A stretch of 64,000 bases of DNA, from positions 62,001 through 126,000 of the forward strand of contig JAGVKG010000013.1 in the NCBI GenBank assembly GCA_020050685.1, given 5' to 3'. The notes below the pieces were generated by a model, which ran no database searches, was not told the DNA's origin, and worked only from the letters and a program-made list of their open reading frames with translations. This DNA is from Candidatus Obscuribacterales bacterium. Lineage in GTDB: Bacteria > Cyanobacteriota > Vampirovibrionia > Obscuribacterales > Obscuribacteraceae. Below are positions 1 through 7,588 of the stretch, one piece after another. Every line of letters begins with the position of its first letter. The stretch's first letter is position 1. The position numbers and the translations under genes are program-made.

Positions 1-1
1 A

Positions 2-778
2 GCGCTAAATCAGGGATTGAATGTAATCGATACCGCCGAATGTTATCGCGGCAGCGAGGAGCTTATTGGTGAAGCCGTATCTACTCGCCGAGATGATTTT
101 TATCTCTTCACCAAATGCGGTCATCGCGACAATTACACACAAGATGCTTGGAGCAAATCTGACATCTCCAAAAGCATCGATCGCAGTCTCAAACGATTGA
201 GAACCGATCGCGTTGACCTTCTCCAGCTTCATAGTTGTTCTGAGCAAATTCTTCGCCAAGGCGATGTGATCGAGGCATTACAGGAAGCAAAACAAGCCGG
301 CAAAACGCATTACATTGGTTATAGTGGCGACAGCACTGATGCCTTGTACGCAATCAGTACTGGTGCGTTTGATTCTTTGCAAACATCATTAAATATCGCC
401 GATCAAGAAGCAATCGAATTGACTATTCCACTGGCTGTCGAAAAACAGATGGGCATCATCGCCAAACGCCCGATTGCCAATGCTGCCTGGAAAACAAGTT
501 CCAAACCGGGCGACCCTTATCTTGTACCTTACTGGGAACGCCTGCAACGTTTGCATTATGATTTCATCAACGGCACAGGCGATTCCTTCAGTAAAGCCTT
601 GCGCTTTACTCTCAGCGTGCCTGGCGTCAATGTAGCCATTGTCGGCACCACCAAACCCGGTCGCTGGAAAGAAAATGCGGAAATGCTTGCCGAAGGCAAA
701 CTCTCAGAATCCGAATTTGAAGAAATCAGAGATCACTGGCGCAAGGTGGCCCAGAAGGATTGGGTAGGACAAATTTAG
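2..778 (+). CDS. Aldo/keto reductase, 5'-truncated by the window edge
   Basis: NAD(P)H-dependent oxidoreductase of the aldo/keto reductase TIM-barrel family; the substrate cannot be read from sequence. The frame is open from base 2, and residues before the TTG at 17 already match the family (ALNQG then NVIDTAECY), so the true start lies upstream of the window. The catalytic tetrad is visible, numbering from base 2: Asp10 and Tyr15 in IDTAECY, Lys38 in FTKCG, His77 in LLQLH. The C-terminal part carries the usual cofactor-binding segment around VAIVGTTKPG. The stop codon is immediately followed by the ATG of the next gene, so the two are probably translationally coupled. Confidence 0.9.
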   Translation, partial: ALNQGLNVIDTAECYRGSEELIGEAVSTRRDDFYLFTKCGHRDNYTQDAWSKSDISKSIDRSLKRLRTDRVDLLQLHSCSEQILRQGDVIEALQEAKQAGKTHYIGYSGDSTDALYAISTGAFDSLQTSLNIADQEAIELTIPLAVEKQMGIIAKRPIANAAWKTSSKPGDPYLVPYWERLQRLHYDFINGTGDSFSKALRFTLSVPGVNVAIVGTTKPGRWKENAEMLAEGKLSESEFEEIRDHWRKVAQKDWVGQI

Positions 779-1723
779 ATGGACAAGCCGACCAAAGACC
801 TTCAGGTTACCGCTCTTGTTACCAACTTAAACATAACGGCCCCGGATGGTCGCGGCATCGATTGGTTAATTGAACTTATGTTTGCCAGCTCAGGATTTCC
901 CGGTCTGCTCAGCATGGAAATCATTCCTCCATTGCCGCAGGAAAACACTTGGACTTTGGTGCAGCGCTTCCGAACATCCGATCAACTTGAATCATGGAAA
1001 CAATCCGCCGAGAGACAAAAACTATCAAATGAATTAGCACCGCTATTGTTAATTGGTGGCATCACATTTTCAGAGGCGGAAGTAGCTAGTTATGACTCGC
1101 GCTCAAGTGCAACAGCAGCAATAGTCACCGATCTCAAACCCGGCATGAGAACAGACTATTGTGCTTGGCTATCGAAGCTTCAACAAATTCAAATAGCCTT
1201 TCCCGGCTATCGCGGTTCCTACGTTCAGCCACCTTCGAAAAGCAATCCTAATCAGTGGACAACGCTTATACGCTTCGATTCACCGGATACACTCGACAAT
1301 TGGTTCAATTCAGAAGTTCGCGAGGAACTTCTTGCCGAAAGCGAATCATTTATTCAGTCGCGCAAATTTCATTGGCCTTCCACATCACTAATCGGTTGGT
1401 TTCCCGCAGACGCAAAAACTGGCAAACGCCCACCAAATTGGAAAACATCACTCATGGTTCTGCTCGGTCTTTATCCAGTGGCAATGCTAACACTGAAATT
1501 CATCACGCCGTTTCTAACCTGGCTACCTAAAGCACCGATGATTTTCGTCCGCACAGGATGCAGCGTCGCCCTTGTCACCATGCTAATGGTGCCACTAGCC
1601 AATCACCTATTCAAATGGTGGCTGTTCCCTCAGGCAAACAAAACTCTAGAAACAAATCTAAAAGGCCTAGCGATAATTGCCTCAGCATTTGCCATCGAGA
1701 TTCTTCTCTTGTGGAATATTTAG
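779..1723 (+). CDS. ABM-domain (antibiotic biosynthesis monooxygenase-like) membrane protein
   Basis: This 314-residue protein has two successive dimeric alpha/beta-barrel (ABM-like) halves, about residues 8-100 and 110-205, each with the WTxLxRF plus W...S/E pattern (WTLVQRF and WTTLIRF). A linker PPNWKTSLMVLLGLYP follows, then about three hydrophobic membrane segments to the C-terminus. This architecture matches the COG3224-type membrane ABM proteins as I recall them; enzymatic activity is not established for the group. The ATG directly abuts the stop of the aldo/keto reductase, so the two are likely one operon. The name reflects the fold, not a known role in antibiotic synthesis. Confidence 0.75.
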   Translation: MDKPTKDLQVTALVTNLNITAPDGRGIDWLIELMFASSGFPGLLSMEIIPPLPQENTWTLVQRFRTSDQLESWKQSAERQKLSNELAPLLLIGGITFSEAEVASYDSRSSATAAIVTDLKPGMRTDYCAWLSKLQQIQIAFPGYRGSYVQPPSKSNPNQWTTLIRFDSPDTLDNWFNSEVREELLAESESFIQSRKFHWPSTSLIGWFPADAKTGKRPPNWKTSLMVLLGLYPVAMLTLKFITPFLTWLPKAPMIFVRTGCSVALVTMLMVPLANHLFKWWLFPQANKTLETNLKGLAIIASAFAIEILLLWNI

Positions 1724-1767
1724 TTCACCGGATACATCGACATCAAACAGAGGGTTTTAGTATTTTA

Positions 1768-2244
1768 TTGCGCTTGATCACTACTGCGTGTCTGTTGCTG
1801 ATTGCGAACTTAGCAATGGCGCAGGCCACTGACGACGAACCTCGCTTGCCCAAGCCATTCATGACTAAAATGACAGCTCTAATCAAGCATTACTATCCCG
1901 AGATGACTGTTACGACTAACGATCACGAAGTGTCTTTCGTATACCGCACGCGCACGTTCATGATTCACCATCCGACAAAGACAGGACAGTGGCAGGAGGC
2001 GCGGCCGGAGCAGGGACCGCATCCCGATGGTATTTTGTGCCGTCTCCGTGTCCAGACCGGTCCATACAATGGAGCAGCAGTCCTACCGCAGACTTTCGAT
2101 TACCGCTACTTCAAAGTGCTGATAATGGCACCATACTCAAAGAAAACGAACTGCCATTTGCACGCACAGTTATATTATCCGGAACAGAAAACCTCGCCTG
2201 ACTTTCTGCGCCACTGGTCGCAGTTAGTTGATGATTTCGAATAG
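1768..2244 (+). CDS. Small secreted protein of unknown function
   Basis: The frame is open from 1558, but its first 60 codons overlap the preceding gene and look non-coding. I place the start at TTG 1768 (ATT 1762 and TTG 1774 are alternatives) behind an AGAGGG purine stretch at 1749-1754. The resulting 158-residue protein opens with a clear signal peptide (LLRLITTACLLLIANLAMAQA style h-region) and continues as a soluble domain with no motif I recognise. It ends DDFE-stop. The last codons and following bases are part of a 24-bp sequence that recurs at the end of the antitoxin gene at 2841-2864. Confidence 0.55.
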   Translation: MRLITTACLLLIANLAMAQATDDEPRLPKPFMTKMTALIKHYYPEMTVTTNDHEVSFVYRTRTFMIHHPTKTGQWQEARPEQGPHPDGILCRLRVQTGPYNGAAVLPQTFDYRYFKVLIMAPYSKKTNCHLHAQLYYPEQKTSPDFLRHWSQLVDDFE

Positions 2245-2256
2245 CTTCTGACTGTC
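2233..2256 (+). repeat. 24-bp direct repeat, left copy, flanking the HigBA remnant
   Basis: This stretch matches 2841-2864 at 22 of 24 positions, including 17 identical bases in a row (TTCGAATAGCTTCTGAC). Both copies span the last codons (D-F-E-stop) of a gene. The two copies bracket the decayed toxin-antitoxin locus, 608 bp apart. Confidence 0.8.
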
Positions 2257-2363
2257 CCAATTCCAATAACCAGAAAAAAAATTCAAGAATTAATCCTTTT
2301 TCTTTGAACTTTAATTACCTCTTGACCGTCTTTAAATACATACAGCTACCGAGTTGCGCCCAG

Positions 2364-2392
2364 TTGACAATATTGCTTTGAAGGAATATATT
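2364..2392 (+). promoter_or_regulatory. Promoter of the decayed higBA locus
   Basis: TTGACA at 2364-2369 and TATATT at 2387-2392 are separated by 17 bases, a near-consensus sigma-70 promoter. CAATAT and ATATTG half-sites lie within it as a loose inverted repeat and could be the antitoxin operator. Transcription would begin near 2399, where the toxin remnant starts. Confidence 0.55.
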
Positions 2393-2398
2393 GATTCT

Positions 2399-2529
2399 AT
2401 GCAATGGACGCTGATCTATCACAATGAGTTCATTGCATGGCTTGATTCTCAACCAGAGAACTTGCAGGATGAAGCGCAGAGAAAAGATATCAACTGTTTT
2501 TGGACGATGAGAATGAGATGAGACAATGA
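2399..2529 (+). pseudogene. higB: HigB/RelE-family toxin remnant (internal deletion plus frameshift)
   Basis: The ATG at 2399 opens MQWTLIYHNEFIAWLDSQPE, which matches the N-terminus of HigB-type RelE-superfamily toxins (W-x3-Y/F-x2-EF-x-WL-xxQ). The frame stops at 2519-2521 after only 40 codons, against about 110-120 in intact members. In the +1 frame the bases up to 2529 encode a short tail, FLDDENEMRQ, that resembles the usual toxin C-terminus, and its stop overlaps the antitoxin ATG (ATGA). About 70 codons of the RNase core, including the conserved GRP and K-E-L-R segments, are therefore missing. What remains cannot be an active mRNA interferase. The antitoxin frame downstream is intact. 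Confidence 0.75.
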
Positions 2530-2852
2530 AGAAGCGCAATATCACTCACGATGATTACATGAAGAAACTTCCTTCTGCGCGGCAGAAAAAGATTCTGGCG
2601 CGAGCACAGGAACTTATAGCGGAAGAAATGACATTGAGAGAACTTCGCAAGGCGCGGCAAAAATCTCAGGAGACGCTGGCAGAACTATTAGGTTGCAGAC
2701 AAGGCGACATTTCAAAATTAGAACGACGCACAGACACATATTTGAGCACCATTCGTAAATATGTCGAAGCGATGGGTGGAAAGTTGGATCTAATCGCAAC
2801 TTTTCCAAATGCGCGTCCAGTAAAAATTACAAACCTAGGAGACTTCGAATAG
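2526..2852 (+). CDS. higA: HigA-type antitoxin (XRE-family HTH), orphaned
   Basis: This 108-residue XRE-family DNA-binding antitoxin has a helix-turn-helix at about residues 38-85 (LRKARQKSQETLAELLG, ISKLERR). The conserved YLSTIRKYVEAMGGKL block is characteristic of antitoxins paired with HigB-like toxins. In intact modules this protein binds the toxin and represses the shared promoter. Here the partner upstream is decayed, so its likely remaining role is autoregulation, neutralising a homologous toxin elsewhere, or none. Its reading frame shows no damage. The 3' end lies inside the right copy of a 24-bp direct repeat, and tRNA-Ser follows. Confidence 0.85.
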   Translation: MKKRNITHDDYMKKLPSARQKKILARAQELIAEEMTLRELRKARQKSQETLAELLGCRQGDISKLERRTDTYLSTIRKYVEAMGGKLDLIATFPNARPVKITNLGDFE

Positions 2853-2864
2853 CTTCTGACCGTC
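2841..2864 (+). repeat. 24-bp direct repeat, right copy
   Basis: Partner of 2233-2256 (22 of 24 identical). It includes the last codons of the antitoxin gene and ends 15 bp from the 3' end of tRNA-Ser. The sequence TCTCCGA at its right edge is complementary to the 3' end of the tRNA across the T-tract, so the trailer can form a 7-bp hairpin in the tRNA transcript. Confidence 0.8.
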
Positions 2865-2878
2865 TCCGAGAAAAAAAT

Positions 2879-2962
2879 CGGAGAGGGTGGGATTCGAACC
2901 CACGTGGCTTGCGCCCATCCGCTTTCGAGGCGGCGCCGTTATGACCGCTTCGGTACCTCTCC
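2879..2962 (-). tRNA. tRNA-Ser(CGA)
   Basis: On the minus strand the 7-bp acceptor GGAGAGG/CCTCTCC closes a long-variable-arm (class II) tRNA. The D-arm contains CCGAAGCGG, the anticodon loop reads CTCGAAA (anticodon CGA), and the T-arm reads GTGGGTTCGAATCCCAC. The discriminator base is G, as expected for serine. The anticodon stem shows four clear pairs with a mismatched outer pair. CCA is not encoded. A T7 tract directly follows the discriminator and probably ends transcription. The upstream gene on the same strand is 27 bp away. Confidence 0.93.
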
Positions 2963-2989
2963 TCAAATCAAAATATATTCTAGCAGCGG

Positions 2990-3637
2990 CTATTCGTTTC
3001 TGCCACCGGCGTTTGGGCGTCCGGCAACCTCGGTTGATCTTTCTGCGTGTCTTTTCAATGCGCTCATTGCCAGAGGCAAATCTTGCTTGACCGACTTTTT
3101 GATCAGAAATTGTGGCGTGAAGAAATCACCAACCAGGTAGGTTCCATAGGTCACGAGTGTCTGGCGACCATTGCCCTGCGGCTCTAGCTTCCAGAATCCG
3201 AGCACTTCCTTGAAATCGCCACCAATGCGGTGCCATTCCACAAGTGACTTTGGACGATTACTTACTTCCAAAATATAATCGAATGTCGTCATCGGATATC
3301 CGGTCGGCTGCACCGTGTAACTGATTTTCTTAAGGTTCCCTTTGTCCTCGATTACCTGGCACTTTTTCACAGTCGGGAAATTAGTCGGTGCATTTTTGTA
3401 GTCAATCAAGAATGGCCAAATTTGATCTACGGAAGCATTGATCAACAATTTGCTAACTTGATAAACCTTACCGTCAATTTTTTCGTCATAGACTATAGCG
3501 GTAGCGGTATTTTGCATCTCGCCTTTAGCAGAGGCGGCTGGTGCATACCCAACTTGACCAGACATGCCAAGCACAGACAGTGCTAAGACAATGGTGCTAC
3601 CACTTAGCAAGTGTGCCATTTTCGGCAACATAGTCAT
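2990..3637 (-). CDS. Secreted SRPBCC/START-like domain protein
   Basis: The start is ATG 3637, five bases after a GGAGG Shine-Dalgarno; the longer frame to 3682 would put that site inside the gene. The 215-residue product begins with a signal peptide (hydrophobic run, then APAASA). It continues as a SRPBCC (polyketide cyclase/START-like) domain: LINASVDQIWPFLIDYKNAPTNFPTVK, the strand DYILEV, and a C-terminal helix FLIKKSVKQDLPLAMSALKRHAE. Members bind hydrophobic ligands; the ligand here is unknown. It lies just upstream of tRNA-Ser on the same strand. Confidence 0.8.
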   Translation of the reverse strand: MTMLPKMAHLLSGSTIVLALSVLGMSGQVGYAPAASAKGEMQNTATAIVYDEKIDGKVYQVSKLLINASVDQIWPFLIDYKNAPTNFPTVKKCQVIEDKGNLKKISYTVQPTGYPMTTFDYILEVSNRPKSLVEWHRIGGDFKEVLGFWKLEPQGNGRQTLVTYGTYLVGDFFTPQFLIKKSVKQDLPLAMSALKRHAERSTEVAGRPNAGGRNE

Positions 3638-3839
3638 CAATTCCTCCATCGCCGTGCTTTTCTTGATAACCAACCAAAACAATAAAGCTTAAAATAATCT
3701 CGGTTAGCTAATAGCGCTGCAAGTCTAGGATTTTACCTCCCCGCAACCACTTATCCAAGCAAGATCACTTAAAACTTAGCGATCATCAAGCAATTTTTAG
3801 TAAGCGATAACTGCACCGCACTGGGCAAAATGTCTTTAT

Positions 3840-4871
3840 ATGAATGAATTGAAAAGAGTCTTGATTGTCTACAACCCCGTCTCTGGTGGTGCCGGGGACC
3901 CGAGCCTGTGGTTAGGACAAGTTGTCAATAGGCTGTGCAAGGAAATGCCGGCAATTGTAAACGTAATACCGACATCCTTAGATATGAATCATCAAGATTT
4001 GCTTCCTCACTTTGCTAATTGCGACATGGTGGTGGCAGCAGGTGGTGATGGCACAGTGCGTCTCGTCTTAAGTGCAATGGCAAACTGCCCCTCAAAAGCA
4101 AAAGTGGGAATTGTCCCAATGGGGACGGCCAATATTCTCGCTCGCAATCTCGAACTCTACGAAGAAAATATTTTGAGCGATCCGCTCGATGATGCAATTA
4201 GTGTCATTTTAAATGGCAGCGAAAAACAAATAGACTTGGGCATCATGAACGGACACTATTTTTCCGTCGCGGCTGGCGCCGGGCCGCTTGCTGATGCCAC
4301 CATTCAAGCAGGGCGCTTCGACAAAGCCAATTGGAAATTGCTCGCTTATGCAACTTCCATGATGCACAAATTTGCTTTGCCACCAGTCGTCTTTGGTATC
4401 ACTGCCGACAACGATCAATTTCAGCTTGCGGCTTCCGGCATCTTCGTTTCAAATGTTGCCAATGTCGGAATGGGAATGCTTTCCGACACGGCAGAATTGG
4501 ATGACGGCTGGCTTGATATGTGCATTCTCAACCCTCAGCATTTTCGCGACTACTTTCGTCTCGGCTTTCACTTCACGGTTGGTGCCTTTGGCGGCGAAGC
4601 ACCTTACTATATTCGCAAAGTAAAGAAAGTACACTTAGAGGTACTACCGATCAGAAGCCCGATCTCATCATTTCAATTCCTCAGCCAAAGAGTACGAAAT
4701 TATGTTTCTGGTAAATCAGGCAACCTGCCACCACGAATGAAAGAAGCAACTGCAATGATCGATGGCGACGCTTGTGGCACATTGCCAATGGACATCGAAG
4801 TGGTGCCGCAAGCAGTGACCATTCTTGTCCCACCGCCGCCGGAAGAAAATCCGGCAATGCAGCCAGACTAG
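3840..4871 (+). CDS. Diacylglycerol kinase-family lipid kinase (YegS/BmrU-like)
   Basis: Predicted ATP-dependent lipid kinase of 343 residues. The N-terminal catalytic domain shows the phosphate-binding loop (VLIVYNPVSGGAGD), the signature GGDGTVRLVL at about residue 63, and MGTANILARNL at about residue 93. The C-terminal beta-sandwich contains the SVAAGAG and MIDGD segments typical of the family. Bacterial members phosphorylate diacylglycerol, phosphatidylglycerol or sphingoid lipids; the substrate here is not determined. The Shine-Dalgarno is weak, and a second ATG four bases on is out of frame. Confidence 0.88.
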   Translation: MNELKRVLIVYNPVSGGAGDPSLWLGQVVNRLCKEMPAIVNVIPTSLDMNHQDLLPHFANCDMVVAAGGDGTVRLVLSAMANCPSKAKVGIVPMGTANILARNLELYEENILSDPLDDAISVILNGSEKQIDLGIMNGHYFSVAAGAGPLADATIQAGRFDKANWKLLAYATSMMHKFALPPVVFGITADNDQFQLAASGIFVSNVANVGMGMLSDTAELDDGWLDMCILNPQHFRDYFRLGFHFTVGAFGGEAPYYIRKVKKVHLEVLPIRSPISSFQFLSQRVRNYVSGKSGNLPPRMKEATAMIDGDACGTLPMDIEVVPQAVTILVPPPPEENPAMQPD

Positions 4872-4917
4872 CCTCAATACCTGGTATAAATAGTCAGGGC
4901 AAGCGGAGAGAATAAAA

Positions 4918-5286
4918 ATGAAGATGATCGGATACGCACGCGTGGTGCCGGATGCAAACGGACAAGAAGCACTCGTGCATCAGAAAGCAAGATTACAAGG
5001 ATTTTGCCAAGAGCACGGACACGAATTGAGCGACTATCTGCAAGAACAGGTATCTGGTGATTTTTCCTACGGAGATCGACCTGAGCTTAGCAAAGCCATA
5101 GAGAAACTGAACTCAGAGTGTGCGCTTCTAGTAGTACGCTTAGACAAACTGAGCAGCAACAAGACTGTCTTAAAAGAGATTTTCACCGCCTGCGAAAAGC
5201 GCGGCTCGCAGATTATAGTAGTGCAAGGACCAACCAAACTTGAAGAAATGACTTCATCTCTTCAAGTCACACACAATCCGGATTAG
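4918..5286 (+). CDS. Resolvase-like domain protein lacking the catalytic serine
   Basis: This 122-residue protein matches the N-terminal fold of serine recombinases: MKMIGYARV at the start, a helix with HQKARLQGFCQEHGHEL, SGDFSYGDRPELSKAIEKL, and ALLVVRLDKLSS. The catalytic serine that normally follows YxRV is replaced by valine (Val10). The arginines of the usual LDRLxR motif are Lys and Ser. There is no DNA-binding C-terminal domain. It therefore cannot be a standard recombinase and may be a DNA- or protein-binding relic. A GGAGAG site precedes the ATG, and the methyltransferase gene starts 9 bp downstream, suggesting co-transcription. Confidence 0.7.
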   Translation: MKMIGYARVVPDANGQEALVHQKARLQGFCQEHGHELSDYLQEQVSGDFSYGDRPELSKAIEKLNSECALLVVRLDKLSSNKTVLKEIFTACEKRGSQIIVVQGPTKLEEMTSSLQVTHNPD

Positions 5287-5295
5287 GATAAGCAA

Positions 5296-6030
5296 ATGTC
5301 ACTATTCAAATTTGATACCGTTGCGTTTTTTGGCAGATCACTGGCTGAATATGTTGAGATGTTCAACCTCAACCTTGACGAGCTCAAGGGAAAGAAAGTC
5401 CTGGACTGTCCATCAGGACCAGCCTCATTTGTCGCAGAGGCAAACAAACTTGGCATTGATGTGACGGGAGTCGATCCGGTTTACGAAAATGATTTTGAAT
5501 CCATGATCACACACGGTCGCGATTCCATCGAACTTGGTATGGCCAAGTCCATGAAAGTCACACATCTTTTTCATACAGAAGGCGATCCTGATCGCGAAAT
5601 CTTCAAGAAAGAAAAACTTACTGCACTCAACCGCTTCTCAGAAGATTATCCGAACGGCTTCAAAAGCCACCGCTACCTTGTAGCTAAATTGCCAAACTTG
5701 CCATTTGCCGATAAGAGCTTCGACATTGCCCTTTCTTCTTACTTGTTATTTTTTTATGCCGACACCAAAGACGGTGGCGTGATTGACGAATCAACGTTCG
5801 ATTATGACTTTCATATCGCCTCCATTTTGGAATTGATTAGAGTCACCAAAAACGAAATTCGAATCTATCCGCTATGTGCTCCGAACGTCAACGATTCACA
5901 AAGCAAGGCAAAAATATTTGTCGACAAAATAATTTCTGATCTCAATTCCAGAAAGATCAAAACGGAAATTGTACCGGTCAAATACAAAGACGTACGCGGC
6001 GCCGAGACCATGTTGCGCTTAACTTGGTAA
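5296..6030 (+). CDS. Class I SAM-dependent methyltransferase
   Basis: This 244-residue protein has a Rossmann methyltransferase core. Motif I is VLDCPSGPASFVAEANKLG (about 35-53), the acidic end of strand 2 is VTGVDP, and the post-motif region is LPNLPFADKSFDIALSSYLLFFY (about 135-157). The cysteine-containing LDCPSGP loop in place of LDxGxGxG is recognisable from a group of uncharacterised bacterial methyltransferases. Substrate unknown. It sits 9 bp after the resolvase-like gene and is convergent with the zinc-ribbon gene at 6054. Confidence 0.8.
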   Translation: MSLFKFDTVAFFGRSLAEYVEMFNLNLDELKGKKVLDCPSGPASFVAEANKLGIDVTGVDPVYENDFESMITHGRDSIELGMAKSMKVTHLFHTEGDPDREIFKKEKLTALNRFSEDYPNGFKSHRYLVAKLPNLPFADKSFDIALSSYLLFFYADTKDGGVIDESTFDYDFHIASILELIRVTKNEIRIYPLCAPNVNDSQSKAKIFVDKIISDLNSRKIKTEIVPVKYKDVRGAETMLRLTW

Positions 6031-6053
6031 ACGCTCAGGCGATGATAAATCTT

Positions 6054-6284
6054 CTAACCGAGGAAATTGCGCCAATACTCTGTGCGCTCTTTCCAAGAGC
6101 AGCCTTCATTGCCACAAATAAGGGTAACCTTGTCTCCACCCGTACCCAGGCGCGAATCTCCAAAGCCATCCCACACGTCAACGGTCATTTGGATGTACTT
6201 GTCGAAGTCCGTAACCGGCTTGGAACATTGTGGGCAAACGAGCTTCTTGTCTTTGATTGCCGTCTTTATTTCTTCAACCGACAT
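6054..6284 (-). CDS. Small zinc-ribbon protein
   Basis: The start is placed at ATG 6284, with GGAG about 10 bases upstream; the frame runs further upstream without support. The 76-residue product has CPQC near residue 17 and a second cysteine pair CGNEGC near residue 58. These four cysteines could form a zinc ribbon. Between them is an acidic, glycine-rich stretch (DVWDGFGDSRLGTGGD), and the C-terminus is SWKERTEYWRNFLG. No function is known to me. Confidence 0.6.
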   Translation of the reverse strand: MSVEEIKTAIKDKKLVCPQCSKPVTDFDKYIQMTVDVWDGFGDSRLGTGGDKVTLICGNEGCSWKERTEYWRNFLG

Positions 6285-6385
6285 CCGGTATACACTCCGC
6301 GAATTAATTTCGAACGATATAACTATAACGCAGAACATTGAGCGCCATATTTTGTTATAAGATCATGTCACAAAAAGAGGAAGTC

Positions 6386-6586
6386 ATGAGCAGCGCGTCG
6401 GCAAGCCAATATGAAGCCATGAGGAAAGAAGTCCTCGAAAAGCCAGATGGCCGCTATTTGATCTACTATAGCTTCCCAAAATCGTTTGCGGCTCAACCAG
6501 CGCAGGCAGAGCCTGAACAATCTCCTTGCAAGCCATGCGTTAATAGCTTCACCCAACCAAATTCGTCAGCCGTGGTAGCCAACTGA
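6386..6586 (+). CDS. Small protein of unknown function upstream of galT
   Basis: The start is ATG 6386 behind AGAGGA at good spacing; two upstream in-frame starts lack this. The 66-residue product contains DGRYLIYYSFPKSF and a CKPC pair near the C-terminus. Only three bases separate its stop from the galT start, so it is probably translated with galT and galK. I do not recognise a family. Confidence 0.5.
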   Translation: MSSASASQYEAMRKEVLEKPDGRYLIYYSFPKSFAAQPAQAEPEQSPCKPCVNSFTQPNSSAVVAN

Positions 6587-6589
6587 TTT

Positions 6590-7582
6590 ATGTCTGAAAT
6601 GCGCTGGAATCCACTTCTGCAAGAATGGGTCGTTACAGCGACACATAGACAAGACCGCACATTTTTGCCACCAGAAAATTTCTGTCCACTTTGTCCGACA
6701 AGCGATCAAACATTTCCGACCGAAATTCCGGATAGCAATTTCGAGTTTGCTGTCTTTGAAAACAAGTTTCCTTCTTTCCAACGCCAAGCACCAATTCCCA
6801 GTCTTGAAGCAACCGAGCTATTGCCCGTGCAGAAAGCGCAAGGAGTTTGCGAGGTTGTACTTTATACACCAGAGCACAATTCCAGTTTGGTTGAATTGCC
6901 ACTCGAGAAAGTTCGGCAATTAATTAGCGTCTGGCGAGATCGATACGAAGAACTTGGCCGGCGGGAAGAAATCAAATACGTCTTCATTTTCGAGAACAAG
7001 GGTGAATCAATTGGTGTAACTATCCCACATCCGCACGGACAGATTTATGCCTTTACCTATTTGCCACCAAAAATTGCCAAAGAAGTAGAAAGTGCTGCCG
7101 CGCATTTCCAAAAGACCAATCGCTGTTTGCACTGCGATATCCTGGCCGAGGAATTACAAGCAGAAAGCAACCAAACCGGCTCTCGCATTGTTGCAGAAAA
7201 TGATCGCTTCGTTGCTTTCGTTCCATTTTATGCTCGCTGGCCTTATGAAGTTCATCTCTACGCCAAGCATCACTTGCCCTCACTCTCTGAGTTTGATGCC
7301 AGAGATGATCAGGCATTGGCTGAATTGCTTAAGACTGTGGTTCGCAAATATGATTTGCTCTGGGGTTTTTCCATGCCATACATGATGGTCATGCACCAAA
7401 AACCAACCGACGGCAAGGAGCATCACGGCAGTCATTTTCATATCGAATTTTATCCTCCACATCGCACCCCGGCGAAAATGAAGTTTCTAGCCGGCTGCGA
7501 ATCCGGCGCTGGCACGTTCATTAATGACACGCTTCCGGAAGAAAAGGCGCTCGAACTCCGAGTCATCGAGGTAGCAAATTAG
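6590..7582 (+). CDS. galT: Galactose-1-phosphate uridylyltransferase
   Basis: Leloir-pathway enzyme that exchanges galactose-1-phosphate and UDP-glucose for glucose-1-phosphate and UDP-galactose (EC 2.7.7.12). The 330-residue HIT-superfamily protein has the catalytic HPHGQ (about residue 148), with the first of these histidines preceding the nucleophile His-Pro-His. It has the zinc-type cysteine pairs CPLC (about residue 33) and CLHC (about 180), and the C-terminal SHFHIEFYPPHR. It lies directly upstream of galK with a 6-bp gap. No galE is visible in the window. Confidence 0.95.
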   Translation: MSEMRWNPLLQEWVVTATHRQDRTFLPPENFCPLCPTSDQTFPTEIPDSNFEFAVFENKFPSFQRQAPIPSLEATELLPVQKAQGVCEVVLYTPEHNSSLVELPLEKVRQLISVWRDRYEELGRREEIKYVFIFENKGESIGVTIPHPHGQIYAFTYLPPKIAKEVESAAAHFQKTNRCLHCDILAEELQAESNQTGSRIVAENDRFVAFVPFYARWPYEVHLYAKHHLPSLSEFDARDDQALAELLKTVVRKYDLLWGFSMPYMMVMHQKPTDGKEHHGSHFHIEFYPPHRTPAKMKFLAGCESGAGTFINDTLPEEKALELRVIEVAN

Positions 7583-7588
7583 ACTGCG

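Noticed and set aside
1558-1767. N-terminal extension of the secreted protein at 1768
   Set aside because: It overlaps the real upstream gene in another frame and would bury the signal peptide in the middle of the protein.
2841-2962. Classical integrase attachment site at tRNA-Ser
   Set aside because: The direct repeat stops 15 bp short of the tRNA instead of duplicating its 3' end, and no integrase gene is near. An insertion scar is possible but not a standard att site.
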